Shown here: positions 1 to 9,618 of the stretch, piece after piece
Layout: every line of letters starts with the position of its first letter
Numbering within the stretch: the stretch's first letter is position 1
Source of the DNA: Wenjunlia vitaminophila DSM 41686
GTDB taxonomy: Bacteria; Actinomycetota; Actinomycetes; Streptomycetales; Streptomycetaceae
DNA: 50,416 bases
NCBI RefSeq assembly: GCF_000380165.1
Contig: NZ_KB904678.1
Span: 1 to 50,416 of the forward strand
Reading direction: 5' to 3'
The notes under the pieces: model-generated
Databases searched by the model: none
Seen by the model: the letters and a program-made list of their open reading frames with translations, nothing else
Told to the model about the DNA's origin: nothing
Program-made: the position numbers and the translations under genes

Positions 1-1
1 C

Positions 2-241
2 CTGGGCATCAGCCCCCGCTGGACCAAACCCTGGCGACCCCAGACCAACGGAAAGGTCGAACGCTTCCACCGCACCCTGCTCGACGAATGGGCCTACCAC
101 CGGCCCTACACCTCAGACCGCGAACGCCAGGCAGCGTTCCCCGACTGGCTGGACTGGTACAACTACCACCGACCCCACACCGGCATCGGCGGCCACCCAC
201 CAGCCACCCGCGTCACCAACCTGCCCGAACAACACACCTAG
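2..241 (+). CDS. IS481-type transposase, C-terminal part (cut by window edge)
   Basis: This is the C-terminal 79 codons of a DDE transposase; the open frame runs in from the left edge and stops with TAG. The stretch NGKVERFHRTLLDEW carries the third catalytic acid (the Glu of the DDE triad), and WYNYHRPHTGIGG is the usual rve-domain ending in IS481/IS3-like elements. The element's right inverted repeat should lie in the 49 bases before the next gene, but without the left end it cannot be defined. It marks the left flank as a past insertion site. Whether the copy is intact cannot be told from here. Confidence 0.85.
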   Translation: MGISPRWTKPWRPQTNGKVERFHRTLLDEWAYHRPYTSDRERQAAFPDWLDWYNYHRPHTGIGGHPPATRVTNLPEQHT

Positions 242-290
242 CGGCACGCGTCCGGGTGACGGCGCCGGCCCCGCCCCGCACCCGTCGCGT

Positions 291-1121
291 TCAGTCGCCG
301 ATCCCCGCGAGGTCCCTCAGCCGGCGGGCCTGGGCGGCGCGCTCGGCGGCACGCTGCTCGTCGTGGTCCCGGCCGGCCGCTCCGCGCAGCAGCGCCTTGA
401 GCTCCACCACCGCGTCCCTCGGCGGCGTGAGGAGGGCCGCTGCCAGGTCCTGCACCGCGTCGTCCAGCTCCTCGCGGGCCACGACCAGGTTGGCCAGGCC
501 GACCCGTTCCGCTTCCTCGGAGTGCACCCAGCGCCCGGTGGCGCAGATCTCCAGCGCCCTGGCGTACCCGACGAGGTCCACCAGCGGCTTGGTCCCGGCC
601 AGGTCCGGCACCAGTCCGTAGCTGGCCTCGCGCATGGCGAACTGGGCGTCCTGGGCACACACCCGCAGGTCACAGGCGAGCGCAAGTTGGAAGCCCGCGC
701 CCACCGCGTGTCCCTGCACGGCGGCGACGCTCACCAGGTCGTTCCGCCGCCACCAGGTGAAAGCCTCCTGGTACGAGGCGATGGCCGCGTCGAGCACGTC
801 GTCGGGCTCCGCCGCGAGCGCGGCGAAGGACAACTCGCCCTCGATGCCCTCCGGGGTGAACGCGCGCCGGTCCAGACCGGCGCTGAACGACACCCCTTCG
901 GCCCGCAGCACCACCACCCGGACACTGCCGGGTATCGTGCGGCCGGCCTCGGCGAGCGCCCGCCAGGTCCCCGGCGTCTGCGCGTTGCGCCGCTGGCCAC
1001 GGCACAGGGTGACCGTGGCCAGCGGGCCCGAGACGGTGAGCCTGACCCCGTCGCGCTCCAGCAGGGGCGACTGCGCCCCCTCGGACTGCTCGGCAGGGGT
1101 GTTCTCCGGGTTGGTGGGCAT
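291..1121 (-). CDS. Enoyl-CoA hydratase/isomerase family protein
   Basis: A 276-residue crotonase-fold protein, expected to hydrate, isomerise or hydrolyse an acyl-CoA thioester in the cytosol. The oxyanion-hole motifs are FSAGLD (about residues 79-84) and GHAVGAG (137-143), followed by ALACDLRV. Acidic residues lie at the usual catalytic positions in REASYGLVPDLAG (about 164-176). The length is normal for the family once the 20-residue Ser/Glu-rich N-terminus is allowed for. AAGGAG five bases before the ATG supports this start. It is transcribed alone, below a strong hairpin that separates it from the HTH gene. The substrate cannot be deduced. Confidence 0.85.
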   Translation of the reverse strand: MPTNPENTPAEQSEGAQSPLLERDGVRLTVSGPLATVTLCRGQRRNAQTPGTWRALAEAGRTIPGSVRVVVLRAEGVSFSAGLDRRAFTPEGIEGELSFAALAAEPDDVLDAAIASYQEAFTWWRRNDLVSVAAVQGHAVGAGFQLALACDLRVCAQDAQFAMREASYGLVPDLAGTKPLVDLVGYARALEICATGRWVHSEEAERVGLANLVVAREELDDAVQDLAAALLTPPRDAVVELKALLRGAAGRDHDEQRAAERAAQARRLRDLAGIGD

Positions 1122-1243
1122 GCGGCTCCTTCGGACAGGTCATCGCGGAAGCCGCCCGGCCACACGCCACCTCGGCCTCTGGCTGGACCGCTGTGCGCGC
1201 GCCGCGGCGACCGGCCCTCGCCGGCGCGAGAACCTACCGCAGA

Positions 1244-1284
1244 GTAACCACCCGGCGCGTACCGCGGTACGGCCGGGTGGTGAC
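1244..1284 (-). terminator. Long hairpin downstream of the HTH gene
   Basis: Outer arms of 13 bases (12 paired; right arm GCCGGGTGGTGAC) enclose the perfect inner palindrome GTACCGCGGTAC. There is no T-run, as is usual for actinomycete terminators. It lies between the stop of the HTH gene and the promoter region of the enoyl-CoA hydratase gene. Confidence 0.7.
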
Positions 1285-1304
1285 CACCGAAGCCCCGGTG
1301 AGGT

Positions 1305-1526
1305 CTACGCGGATGCCTTGCTCTTGCCGCGCGTCGCTCCGCCCCGTCCGCGCAGGGTCACTCCTGACTCACTGAGCATCCGGTGGACGAATCCGTAGGA
1401 GCGGCCCGTTTCCTCGGCCAGCGCCCGGATGCTTGCCCCGGAGTCGTACTTCTTCTTCAGGTCAGCCGCGAGCTTCTCGCGCGCGGCACCGGTCACCCGG
1501 CTGCCCTTCTTCAGAGTCTCGGCCAC
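1305..1526 (-). CDS. Small helix-turn-helix DNA-binding protein
   Basis: A 73-residue basic protein starting VAETLKKGSRV. A Lys/Arg-rich start is followed by a helix-turn-helix of the kind ASIRALAEETGRSYGFVHRM (about 31-50) and a Gly/Arg/Lys tail. This small protein is strongly conserved in actinobacteria and resembles the DNA-binding part of nucleoid or resolvase-like regulators; its function is not established. The GTG start is decided by GAGGAGG seven bases upstream, so the longer open frame extending to 1937 is not used. The gene is monocistronic and ends at the 1244-1284 hairpin. Confidence 0.85.
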   Translation of the reverse strand: MAETLKKGSRVTGAAREKLAADLKKKYDSGASIRALAEETGRSYGFVHRMLSESGVTLRGRGGATRGKSKASA

Positions 1527-1897
1527 CCGTGCCTCCTCATGGGAAGTGCGCTCTGGCTTCCCATGATCACCCCTGCCGCGCTTCCTGGCCACCCATTCGG
1601 CAAGGTCCGCTTCACAACATTGACCGGACAGCGGGCACCCGGCGGGCACCCGAATCCGCCCTCCAGCCGGTCCCGTGCCACTCGAGTTCCACCCCAGCAG
1701 CCATCGAGCTGAGGAAAGCGGCAGGTCAACGATGCGAACAGCGGCACCGCGCTCCCCCGGCGGGCCGGATGGGCCGCGCCGGGGGCCGCGCCGAGGCGCG
1801 GGCGAGCGATGGATGAACTCTCCTCGTCCAGATGATGGATTCACCCGCTGGCCGAATGATCGAATCGCCGAGGGGCCACCCGGGGGGCGTCGGCAGG
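1527..1897. other. Gene-free stretch between the ABC-F gene and the HTH gene
   Basis: Both neighbours read leftward, so this stretch must hold the 3' end of the ABC-F transcript and the promoter of the HTH gene. It is somewhat less GC-rich than the genes. I see no convincing coding frame, strong terminator hairpin or clear operator in it. Confidence 0.5.
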
Positions 1898-3496
<1,599 letters not shown>

Positions 3497-3587
3497 GAGA
3501 GGAGGAGCTCCAGGGCGTGGCGGACGGCAGGGACATCTCTTCTGGCCGGTTCAGGGCACACGGGTGCCACCGGACGGTGCGCGCCGT

Positions 3588-3651
3588 CTATTGCACGAGG
3601 AGAACTGCCATGGGTCCCATACTAACGGGGGACCAGGACTGGGTCTTCCAC
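3588..3651 (-). promoter_or_regulatory. Putative translated leader (two short ORFs) upstream of the ABC-F gene
   Basis: On the ABC-F strand, GGAGG lies four bases before a GTG that opens a 9-codon ORF (VEDPVLVPR, 3622-3651). Its TAG is followed after one base by an ATG opening a 10-codon ORF (MGPMAVLLVQ, 3588-3620). Downstream, before the ABC-F start, small hairpins such as CACCG-TC-CGGTG and GGCAC-CCGT-GTGCC can form. Short leader peptides followed by hairpins are the known arrangement for ribosome-mediated attenuation of ABC-F and other ribosome-targeting resistance genes. That this leader is translated is inference. Confidence 0.4.
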
Positions 3652-3753
3652 GTTTCCTCCGGCTCCTCACGGACGGCCGTCACCGAGCAACGGCGGGCCG
3701 CCCCTGGGAGACTTGACGCGACACCGTCCAGGGGGGCGAGGAGGCGAGCACGC

Positions 3754-4155
3754 ATGTCCAGGAGTACGCCCAGGCCCACCGTCTACCCCGCGCTGCGGTA
3801 CCGCGACGCCCGTGCCGCCATGGCGTTCCTGACGGACGCCTTCGGCTTCACCGAGGTGGCGGTCTACGACACCCCGGAGGGCGCCGTGGCCCATGCCGAG
3901 CTCCGCTACGGGAACGGCCTGGTGATGCTCGGCACGACCGACCCCCAGACCGCGAAGGAGATGGGTCCGTCGTCGGTGTACGTGGTCGTGGAGGACCCCG
4001 ACCGGCACCAGGAGCACGCGGCGGCCCGCGGCGCGCACATCGTCCGCGCGGTCTCCGACAAGGAGCAGGGCGCGCGCCGGGAGTACACCGCCCGGGACCC
4101 GGAGGGCAACCTGTGGAGCTTCGGCACCTACCAGCCCAGCTTCCCCGGCGACTGA
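3754..4155 (+). CDS. VOC (glyoxalase/bleomycin-resistance fold) family protein
   Basis: A 133-residue single VOC domain. It opens with TVYPALRYRDARAAMAFLTDAFGF and closes with DPEGNLWSFGTY, the paired beta-alpha-beta-beta-beta modules of the fold. The HxE-type metal positions are only partly conserved, so an enzymatic or a ligand-binding (resistance-type) role is equally possible. GAGGAGG before the ATG at 3754 supports this start over the much longer upstream frame. It is divergent from the ABC-F gene and its stop lies one base from the stop of the convergent unknown gene. Confidence 0.8.
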   Translation: MSRSTPRPTVYPALRYRDARAAMAFLTDAFGFTEVAVYDTPEGAVAHAELRYGNGLVMLGTTDPQTAKEMGPSSVYVVVEDPDRHQEHAAARGAHIVRAVSDKEQGARREYTARDPEGNLWSFGTYQPSFPGD

Positions 4156-4156
4156 G

Positions 4157-5524
4157 TCACCGTCCCCCGCTGTGCACCTGGAACGCGGCCCGACGCACCA
4201 CCTTCGCCAGCACCGGGTCCGGGTGGGCGGCGGCGAGCGCCACCAGTACCTGGACCGTCCTGGGGTGGTCCACCTGCCGCAGTTCCTCGAGCAACTGGGG
4301 CACCGAGCCCTGGGCGGCGGACTGGAGGTGCCGCACCAGCAGGTGGCCCTCGCCGTGGTCGGCGACGGCAGCGGCGGTGTCCACCCAGAGCCAGGTGGCC
4401 TCCTGTCGGCTCAGCAGGTCGGGGGGCGCCTCGCCGTCCAGCTCGGCCAGCCACAGCAGCGCGTAGGGACGCAGACTCGGCTCCGCCGAGGCGGCGCGCA
4501 CCGCGGACTCCGCCGGCCCGCCCACCACGCGCAACGCGTCGAAGGCCAGCCCGCGCAGCAGCGGGTCGTCACCGCGCGCCACCTCGAGCAGCTCGGCGAC
4601 CGCCTGCCCGACCGGGCGGGCGGCCAGCCACGCCCGGTACTCCGCGCGGGCCGGCCCCGGGGAGTACCGGGCGCAGGCCCGCAGCAGTTCCTCGGCGGGC
4701 TGCTCGATGTGCCCGGCGACGCTCTGGGCGGCCACGCAGATCTGCTCGAGCTTGGTCCACACCGCCCAGTTCCCCAGGGCGGTCAGGGCGACCGCCGGGG
4801 TGTCGGGATCGCGGTGCAGCGCGCCCACGGAGGCCAGGGCGGCCAGGAGCCACTCCAGCAGGTCGGGCAGCTCGTCGGCCTGGTCGGCGATGTCCGGCTC
4901 GCCGCGTGACTCGCGCAGCTCGGCGATGCGCTGGGTGAGCAGGTCGAGCAGCCCCGAGACCGGGAGCGGGCCCGAGGTCAGGTGCAGCAGCGACAGGAGC
5001 TGGGGGGTGCCCTCGACCACGTCGGCGACCAGACCGGGGTCGGCGCCCTCCGGGGCGGGCAGGGCCAGCGACCAGGCGTCGAACAGGGCGACCCAGCCGC
5101 GCAGCACCGCCGCGTCGTCGCGGTCCCAGACCCGCAGCCGCCAGCCGGGGGTGGCCACGCCCTCACGGAGTTCCAGCAGTCCCGCGAGCCTGGCGTGGTC
5201 CCAGGCGGCGGCGACCTGTTCCGGGGTCAGTTCCAGGGTCGGCGCGGCACGCCCGGCCTCGGTGAAGGACACCGGTCCCTCGGCCCAGCGCGCCAGGCGC
5301 ACCGCGTCGGTCAGTTGCGCTCGGGCGCGCCGGGCCAGTTCCCGCTGACCTGGCATGCCCTCGGGTGGGCGGGCGGCGGCGGCGCGCCGGACGCTGCGTC
5401 GGTGGGCGGTTGCGCCGTCTGCCTGCAGAGCACGGGCCGCTTCGACCCGGCGGTCCGGAACAGGGCGCAGTCGTGCTGTCTCTCGCGGGGTACGGGACGT
5501 CACGACAGCAGTCTGTCGGGTCAT
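4157..5524 (-). CDS. Conserved actinobacterial protein of unknown function (paralog A)
   Basis: A 455-residue, Ala/Leu/Glu-rich, apparently all-helical cytosolic protein without signal peptide or membrane helix. I do not recognise a named domain. The N-terminal 60 residues are Arg-rich, a region near 80-140 (LARWAEGPVSFTEAG) looks like a winged-helix-type start, and the C-terminal half has HEAT-like helical pairs ending VDHPRTVQVLVALAAAHPDP. The product of 25958-27496 is a clear paralog. The ATG at 5524 was chosen; a TTG at 5539 in the same frame is possible and neither has a good Shine-Dalgarno site. Confidence 0.6.
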   Translation of the reverse strand: MTRQTAVVTSRTPRETARLRPVPDRRVEAARALQADGATAHRRSVRRAAAARPPEGMPGQRELARRARAQLTDAVRLARWAEGPVSFTEAGRAAPTLELTPEQVAAAWDHARLAGLLELREGVATPGWRLRVWDRDDAAVLRGWVALFDAWSLALPAPEGADPGLVADVVEGTPQLLSLLHLTSGPLPVSGLLDLLTQRIAELRESRGEPDIADQADELPDLLEWLLAALASVGALHRDPDTPAVALTALGNWAVWTKLEQICVAAQSVAGHIEQPAEELLRACARYSPGPARAEYRAWLAARPVGQAVAELLEVARGDDPLLRGLAFDALRVVGGPAESAVRAASAEPSLRPYALLWLAELDGEAPPDLLSRQEATWLWVDTAAAVADHGEGHLLVRHLQSAAQGSVPQLLEELRQVDHPRTVQVLVALAAAHPDPVLAKVVRRAAFQVHSGGR

Positions 5525-5540
5525 GGCCCGGAATCCCAAA

Positions 5541-5557
5541 CGGTAGATCGTTTACCG
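5541..5557. repeat. Short inverted repeat upstream of paralog A
   Basis: CGGTA, seven bases, TACCG, lying 17 bases before the ATG of paralog A. The position suits an operator overlapping the promoter or 5' end, but the arms are only five bases, so it may be chance. Confidence 0.3.
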
Positions 5558-5649
5558 GCCGCGAAGTAGACAAGAGCGGACGGTTCGGGCACCAACCCGC
5601 CGGCTCCGCAACGGCCGTGGGTCACCGGCGTGGACGCCCCCGCGGAGGG

Positions 5650-6876
5650 TCACAACAGGGGGACCAGGAAGCGCCGCACCTGTTCCTCGTACCCGTCGGG
5701 GTCGGCGTTCCACATCGCCGCGTGGTCGGCTCCCGGCACCCGGTACAGGGTGGCCAGGTCCGCCCTGTCCCTGGCCAGGGCACGCGTCCGGTCCCAGGGG
5801 GCGACGGTGTCGTCGGGCCCGTGCACCAGCAGCGTGGGGACGAACAGGGCCTCGGGCCGGGACGCCCGGCGCAGCCGGTCGCCGGGGAGCACGCCGCGGC
5901 CCTCGGCGGCGCGCAGGAGCAGTGGGAGCAGGGCCGCGGGGACGCCGCGCCGGACGGCCAGCCGGCGCAGCGTCGTCTCCCAGTCCAGGACCGGGGAGTC
6001 GAGTACCAGGCCGCCGACGGCCCCGCGCAGCGGCGAGCGGTGCGCCGCGTACAGCGCCATGGTCGCCCCCACCGACCAGCCGACGACCACGACCTGCCGC
6101 GCACCGTGCTCGACCGCGAAGCGCAGCGCGGCGTCCAGGTCGTGCCACTCGGTGTCGCCGAGGTGCCCCAGGTGGTCGGGGGACCGCGGCGCCGCCGGAT
6201 CGTTGCGGTAGCTGACCGAGAGCACCGGGAGGTGCAGGGCGCACAGGGTCGGCAGCAGGGCGAGGGTCTGTTCCCTGGTGGCGCCGAGGCCGTGCACGGC
6301 GACGACCCAGACCTTCCGCACCCCCGGCAGCATCCAGCAGGGCAACGGCCCCAGGTCCCCGGGGACGGTCACGTCCCGGTAGTCGAGGTCCCTGGCGGAC
6401 CGCGGGTCCCCGGTGTACGCCTGCGGGGTGAACACCCCCCGGGTGCGGCGGTCCAGGGTGCCGCGGTCCACCCGGGTCAGCCGACGGGTGACCGCGTCGT
6501 CGGTGGTGGACAGGACGTCGCCGAGCACGGCGTGGCAGGTGGTTCCGGTCAGGCCGTAGGTTCCGGGGCGGGTGGAGACCGGGGTGCGGGCGAGGGTGAC
6601 GGTGTCCGGGGTCGCGTCGTGGACGACGACCTGTTCGCTGCCCGGAGGGCCGGTGCGCAGCGGCCTCAGGGCGACGCTGGACGCGTGGCGGCCGGCGGCC
6701 AGCGCGGCGAGGCCGACCGTGCCGGCCGCCGCCCCGGCGAGCAGCGCGGGCCCCGGTGTCCGCCGGCGGAGCCGGGGCCGCCCGCGGGCCCGGAGCGGCT
6801 CGCGGCCCGCCCCGGGGTCTGGGGGCCGCTGCTCAGCGGGGCTGACCGTAGGTGTTGCGAATCCTCTCCACCACAT
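5650..6876 (-). CDS. Alpha/beta hydrolase with N-terminal membrane anchor
   Basis: A hydrolase of about 408 residues. An Arg-rich start (RPRLRRRTPG) precedes one hydrophobic Ala/Gly/Leu stretch of about 22 residues that could anchor it in the membrane or be a signal peptide. The core has the nucleophile elbow GWSVGA, the acid loop LVHGPDDTVAP and the histidine in PGADHAAMW, a complete Ser-Asp-His triad, preceded by VVAVHGLGATREQ for the oxyanion hole. It resembles dienelactone-hydrolase/BAAT-type esterases and peptidases. No ATG or GTG occurs between the end of the aldolase gene and the anchor, so the ATG at 6876, inside the aldolase 3' end, is the likely start and implies translational coupling. 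Substrate unknown. Confidence 0.75.
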   Translation of the reverse strand: MWWRGFATPTVSPAEQRPPDPGAGREPLRARGRPRLRRRTPGPALLAGAAAGTVGLAALAAGRHASSVALRPLRTGPPGSEQVVVHDATPDTVTLARTPVSTRPGTYGLTGTTCHAVLGDVLSTTDDAVTRRLTRVDRGTLDRRTRGVFTPQAYTGDPRSARDLDYRDVTVPGDLGPLPCWMLPGVRKVWVVAVHGLGATREQTLALLPTLCALHLPVLSVSYRNDPAAPRSPDHLGHLGDTEWHDLDAALRFAVEHGARQVVVVGWSVGATMALYAAHRSPLRGAVGGLVLDSPVLDWETTLRRLAVRRGVPAALLPLLLRAAEGRGVLPGDRLRRASRPEALFVPTLLVHGPDDTVAPWDRTRALARDRADLATLYRVPGADHAAMWNADPDGYEEQVRRFLVPLL

Positions 6877-7483
6877 GCTCGATCTCGTACCCCGGAAGCA
6901 CGGAAGGAGTACCCGCCGCTCGGGCGGCAAGCCACACCTGGCAGAGCCACTCGAGCACCTCGGTCTTGCCGTACGCCGAGTCGAGGTCCTCGGCGACGGT
7001 GATGGTGCCGTGGTTCTTCAGCAGGCACGCGGTGCGGTCCCGCAGGGCGAGGAGCATCACCTCGGCCAGCTCCTCGGAGCCGTAGGTGGCGTACGGGGCG
7101 ACGCGTATGGTGCCGCCGAGCCCGGCCGCCACGTAGTGGATCGCGGGCAGCTCGTCCACCAGGGTGGACGCGGCGGTGGCGTGCACCGAGTGGGTGTGCA
7201 CCACGGCACGGGCGTCGGTGTTCCGGTAGACGGCCAGGTGCATGGGCAGCTCGCTGGTGGGGCGGAGGGTGCCGTGCACCTGCTTGCCGTCCAGGTCCAC
7301 CACGACCCAGTCGCTGCGCCGCAGTCGGTCGTACCGGACGCCGCTGGGGGTGACCACCACGAGGTCCCCCACCCTCGTGGAGACGTTGCCTGCGGTTCCG
7401 ACGACCAGGCCGTCGGCGGCCATCTGCTGTGCGGTCCGGGCGACCTGCTCCCAGGCACGGACCATATCCGCGTTTGCTGCCAT
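6833..7483 (-). CDS. Class II aldolase/adducin family protein (FucA-like)
   Basis: A 216-residue zinc-dependent sugar-phosphate aldolase or epimerase of the L-fuculose-phosphate aldolase/ribulose-phosphate epimerase family. GTAGNVSTRVG binds the phosphate, TSELPMHLAVY carries the catalytic Glu, VVHTHSVHATA supplies two of the zinc histidines, and LLKNHGTITV supplies the third. The length is typical. The ATG at 7483 (MAANADMV) is preceded by AAGG and lies after the divergent promoter region. It overlaps the start of the alpha/beta hydrolase gene by 44 bases, so the two are probably one operon. The exact aldehyde product is not predictable. Confidence 0.85.
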   Translation of the reverse strand: MAANADMVRAWEQVARTAQQMAADGLVVGTAGNVSTRVGDLVVVTPSGVRYDRLRRSDWVVVDLDGKQVHGTLRPTSELPMHLAVYRNTDARAVVHTHSVHATAASTLVDELPAIHYVAAGLGGTIRVAPYATYGSEELAEVMLLALRDRTACLLKNHGTITVAEDLDSAYGKTEVLEWLCQVWLAARAAGTPSVLPGYEIEHVVERIRNTYGQPR

Positions 7484-7650
7484 ACAGGCGACCTTACGTG
7501 TGGTGCGGCTCGGGACCGCGCCCGGGGTGGCGGGTGGGCCGCACCCCGGGCTCGGGACGGCTCGGGAGCGGGTCGAGACGGGCCTCGGCGCGGATTCCGC
7601 CGTTACGCGAATCGGGCGAATCCCAGGGGCAGATGGGGGCAAACCACTAC

Positions 7651-7690
7651 CCTGTCGCCACTGGCGAGATCCCCGCACCGGCGCGACAGG
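7651..7690. repeat. 8-bp inverted repeat next to the PHO box
   Basis: CCTGTCGC at 7651-7658 and its exact complement GCGACAGG at 7683-7690, 24 bases apart, end four bases before the PHO box. It may be a second regulator's site or a stem in the 5' region. Confidence 0.35.
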
Positions 7691-7694
7691 TGCA

Positions 7695-7716
7695 GTTCAC
7701 CTGCTGTTCACCCTGA
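7695..7716 (+). promoter_or_regulatory. PHO box (PhoP-binding direct repeats)
   Basis: Two 11-base direct repeats lie head to tail: GTTCACCTGCT (7695-7705) and GTTCACCCTGA (7706-7716). The established PhoP operator of Streptomyces is built of exactly such 11-base direct repeat units with a conserved GTTCACC start. It lies 50 bases before the phosphate permease ATG. PiT genes are known PhoP targets in Streptomyces, so control by phosphate is a strong inference. Confidence 0.8.
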
Positions 7717-7765
7717 GTCCGTACGGTCGCCACGCCCCCGACCGCCTCGAAGATTGCCTGAGTGC

Positions 7766-9028
7766 ATGGAACACATCACGCTGCTGATCGCGATCGTGAT
7801 CGCTACGGCCCTCGTGTTCGACTTCACCAACGGCTTCCATGACACCGCGAACGCCATGGCCACCACCATCTCCACCGGGGCGATGAAGCCCAAGGCGGCG
7901 GTGGCCATGTCCGCGGTGCTCAATCTCGTCGGCGCGTTCCTGTCCGTGGAGGTGGCCAAGACCATCTCCGGCGGAATCATCGACGAAGGGGCCGGCGTCA
8001 GACCGGAAGTGATATTCGCCGGGCTCGTCGGCGCAATCGTCTGGAACATGCTGACCTGGCTGCTCGGCCTCCCCTCGAGTTCGTCGCACGCCCTGTTCGG
8101 CGGCCTGATCGGCGCCACCCTGGTCTCCGTCGGTGCGGACGGGGTCAACGGGGACAAGGTGATGATGAAGATCCTCATCCCCGCGGTGGCCGCGCCGATC
8201 GTGGCCGGGGTCGCCGCCGCCCTGGCCACCTGGCTCACCTACCGCCTGGGCCGGGGACTGGACGACCGCACCGCGTCCAAGGGCTACCGCGCCGGACAGA
8301 TCACCTCCGCCGCCCTGGTCTCCCTCGCCCACGGCACCAACGACGCCCAGAAGACCATGGGCGTCATCACCCTGGTCCTGATCACCGGCGGGACGCTCGG
8401 CCCCGGTTCCGGGCCGCCCCTGTGGGTGATCGTCTCGGCTGGTCTGGCCATATCGCTCGGCACCTACCTGGGCGGCTGGCGGATCATCCGCACCATGGGC
8501 AAGGGCCTGACCGACATCCAACCCCCGCAGGGCTTCGCCGCCCAGACCGGTGCCGCCGCGGTCATCCTCAGCTCCTCCCACCTCGGTTTCGCCCTGTCCA
8601 CCACCCAGGTCTGCTCCGGCGCCGTCCTCGGCTCCGGGGTCGGACGCAAGGGGGCGGCGGTGAGCTGGGGGACGGCCGGCCGGATGGCCGTCGCCTGGGG
8701 GTTGACCCTCCCCGCCGCGGGAGGCGTCGCCGCCGCGGCCGCCCTGCTGGCCGACCAGGGGAACGCCGGGGTCACCGCGGTCGCGCTCCTCGGCGCCGCG
8801 GCCTGCTCGTCGATCTGGGTGGCCTCCCGGCGCAAGCCGGTCCACGCGGACAACGTCAACGACGTCGAGCCCGCGGCGACGGTGTCCACGGTGACCACCG
8901 CGTCGCTGGCCGACACCCCGGTGCTGGCCGCTGGCGCCCCGGTCGGGATCACCGTCACCGGGGCGGCGAACGCGGCCGTGCTGCACCCGCCGACCGATCC
9001 GGCCCCCGCGCCGGCCGCCACCGCCTGA
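7766..9028 (+). CDS. Inorganic phosphate transporter, PiT family
   Basis: A 420-residue membrane protein of about ten helices that imports (metal-)phosphate using the ion gradient. Both PiT signatures are present: FDFTNGFHDTANAMAT (about 18-33) and SLAHGTNDAQKTMG (about 186-199), the inverted repeat halves that form the phosphate path. The C-terminal 60 residues after KPVHADNVND are a Thr/Ala/Pro-rich tail not needed for transport. The ATG at 7766 follows the PHO box. The small membrane protein 43 bases downstream is probably cotranscribed, and a strong hairpin ends the unit. Confidence 0.93.
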   Translation: MEHITLLIAIVIATALVFDFTNGFHDTANAMATTISTGAMKPKAAVAMSAVLNLVGAFLSVEVAKTISGGIIDEGAGVRPEVIFAGLVGAIVWNMLTWLLGLPSSSSHALFGGLIGATLVSVGADGVNGDKVMMKILIPAVAAPIVAGVAAALATWLTYRLGRGLDDRTASKGYRAGQITSAALVSLAHGTNDAQKTMGVITLVLITGGTLGPGSGPPLWVIVSAGLAISLGTYLGGWRIIRTMGKGLTDIQPPQGFAAQTGAAAVILSSSHLGFALSTTQVCSGAVLGSGVGRKGAAVSWGTAGRMAVAWGLTLPAAGGVAAAAALLADQGNAGVTAVALLGAAACSSIWVASRRKPVHADNVNDVEPAATVSTVTTASLADTPVLAAGAPVGITVTGAANAAVLHPPTDPAPAPAATA

Positions 9029-9071
9029 CCCGGGCCCACCGTCCGCACCGCTCGCACCCCAAGGAGTGTCC

Positions 9072-9293
9072 GTGAACATCGACTGGGTCGCCCTCGGCAC
9101 CGTCTTCGGCGTCAGCGTCGCGGTGACCGTCGGCCTCGTGGGCCTGTTCACCGTCGGCATCGTCGCCCTGTCCCGACAGGAGGGTGCCGCCGCCACCGGC
9201 AACTCCGTCCTCGCCGCCCGGACGGGAGCGGTCGCCTGCTTCGGTCTCTGCCTGGCGGCTGTCACCTACGGGATCTACCTGATCGTGGCCTGA
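9072..9293 (+). CDS. Small membrane protein downstream of the phosphate permease
   Basis: A 73-residue protein with two hydrophobic helices: WVALGTVFGVSVAVTVGL... (about 5-30) and TGAVACFGLCLAAVTYGIYL (about 50-70), joined by a short polar loop. AAGGAG at 9061-9066, five bases before the GTG at 9072, fixes the start; the GTG at 9066 overlaps that site and is rejected. Position directly after the PiT gene and before the terminator suggests an accessory role in phosphate uptake, but no function is known. Confidence 0.75.
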   Translation: MNIDWVALGTVFGVSVAVTVGLVGLFTVGIVALSRQEGAAATGNSVLAARTGAVACFGLCLAAVTYGIYLIVA

Positions 9294-9311
9294 GCCCCGC
9301 ACCGTCCTGAC

Positions 9312-9366
9312 CGACCCCGAAGGGCCGGACCGGCGTCGTTCCCGACGCGGTCCGGCCCTTCGGGTC
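9312..9366 (+). terminator. Strong hairpin terminator after the phosphate operon
   Basis: Arms of about 25 bases, each with one bulge, share the core GAAGGGCCGGACCG and its complement CGGTCCGGCCCTTC, and close on a TTCC loop. It directly follows the small membrane protein gene. Confidence 0.85.
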
Positions 9367-9618
9367 GTGCGCGGGAGGGGAGATGACAGCGGGCGGGGAC
9401 GAGCCGCACGCGTTCCCGGTCGGCCGACCCGTCACCGGCCCCCCGGGTGCGCCCCGGCCCAGCGGCGGCACATCGAAGCTGGCGGGTTTCCGAAATCGGC
9501 CACCACCGGAGTCCCTCACACACCAGGATTCACCCGAGGCCCATGAGCACCATGAGCGCGGCCAGCCTCAGCTCGCGGGCGTCGTCCGTTCCATGAGTCC
9601 CGCAAGGAGAGAAACCCC

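Noticed and set aside
242-290. Right inverted repeat of the IS481-type element
   Set aside because: The end must be near, but without the left end no repeat can be matched.
9543-9596. 17-codon ORF upstream of the CbiX-like gene as a leader peptide
   Set aside because: No Shine-Dalgarno site, no regulatory codon run and no following hairpin pair; it is mentioned only within the CbiX-like entry.
9367-9618. Cobalamin riboswitch before the CbiX-like gene
   Set aside because: No B12-box-like GCCACTG element and no suitable stem set were seen in this 250-base leader.
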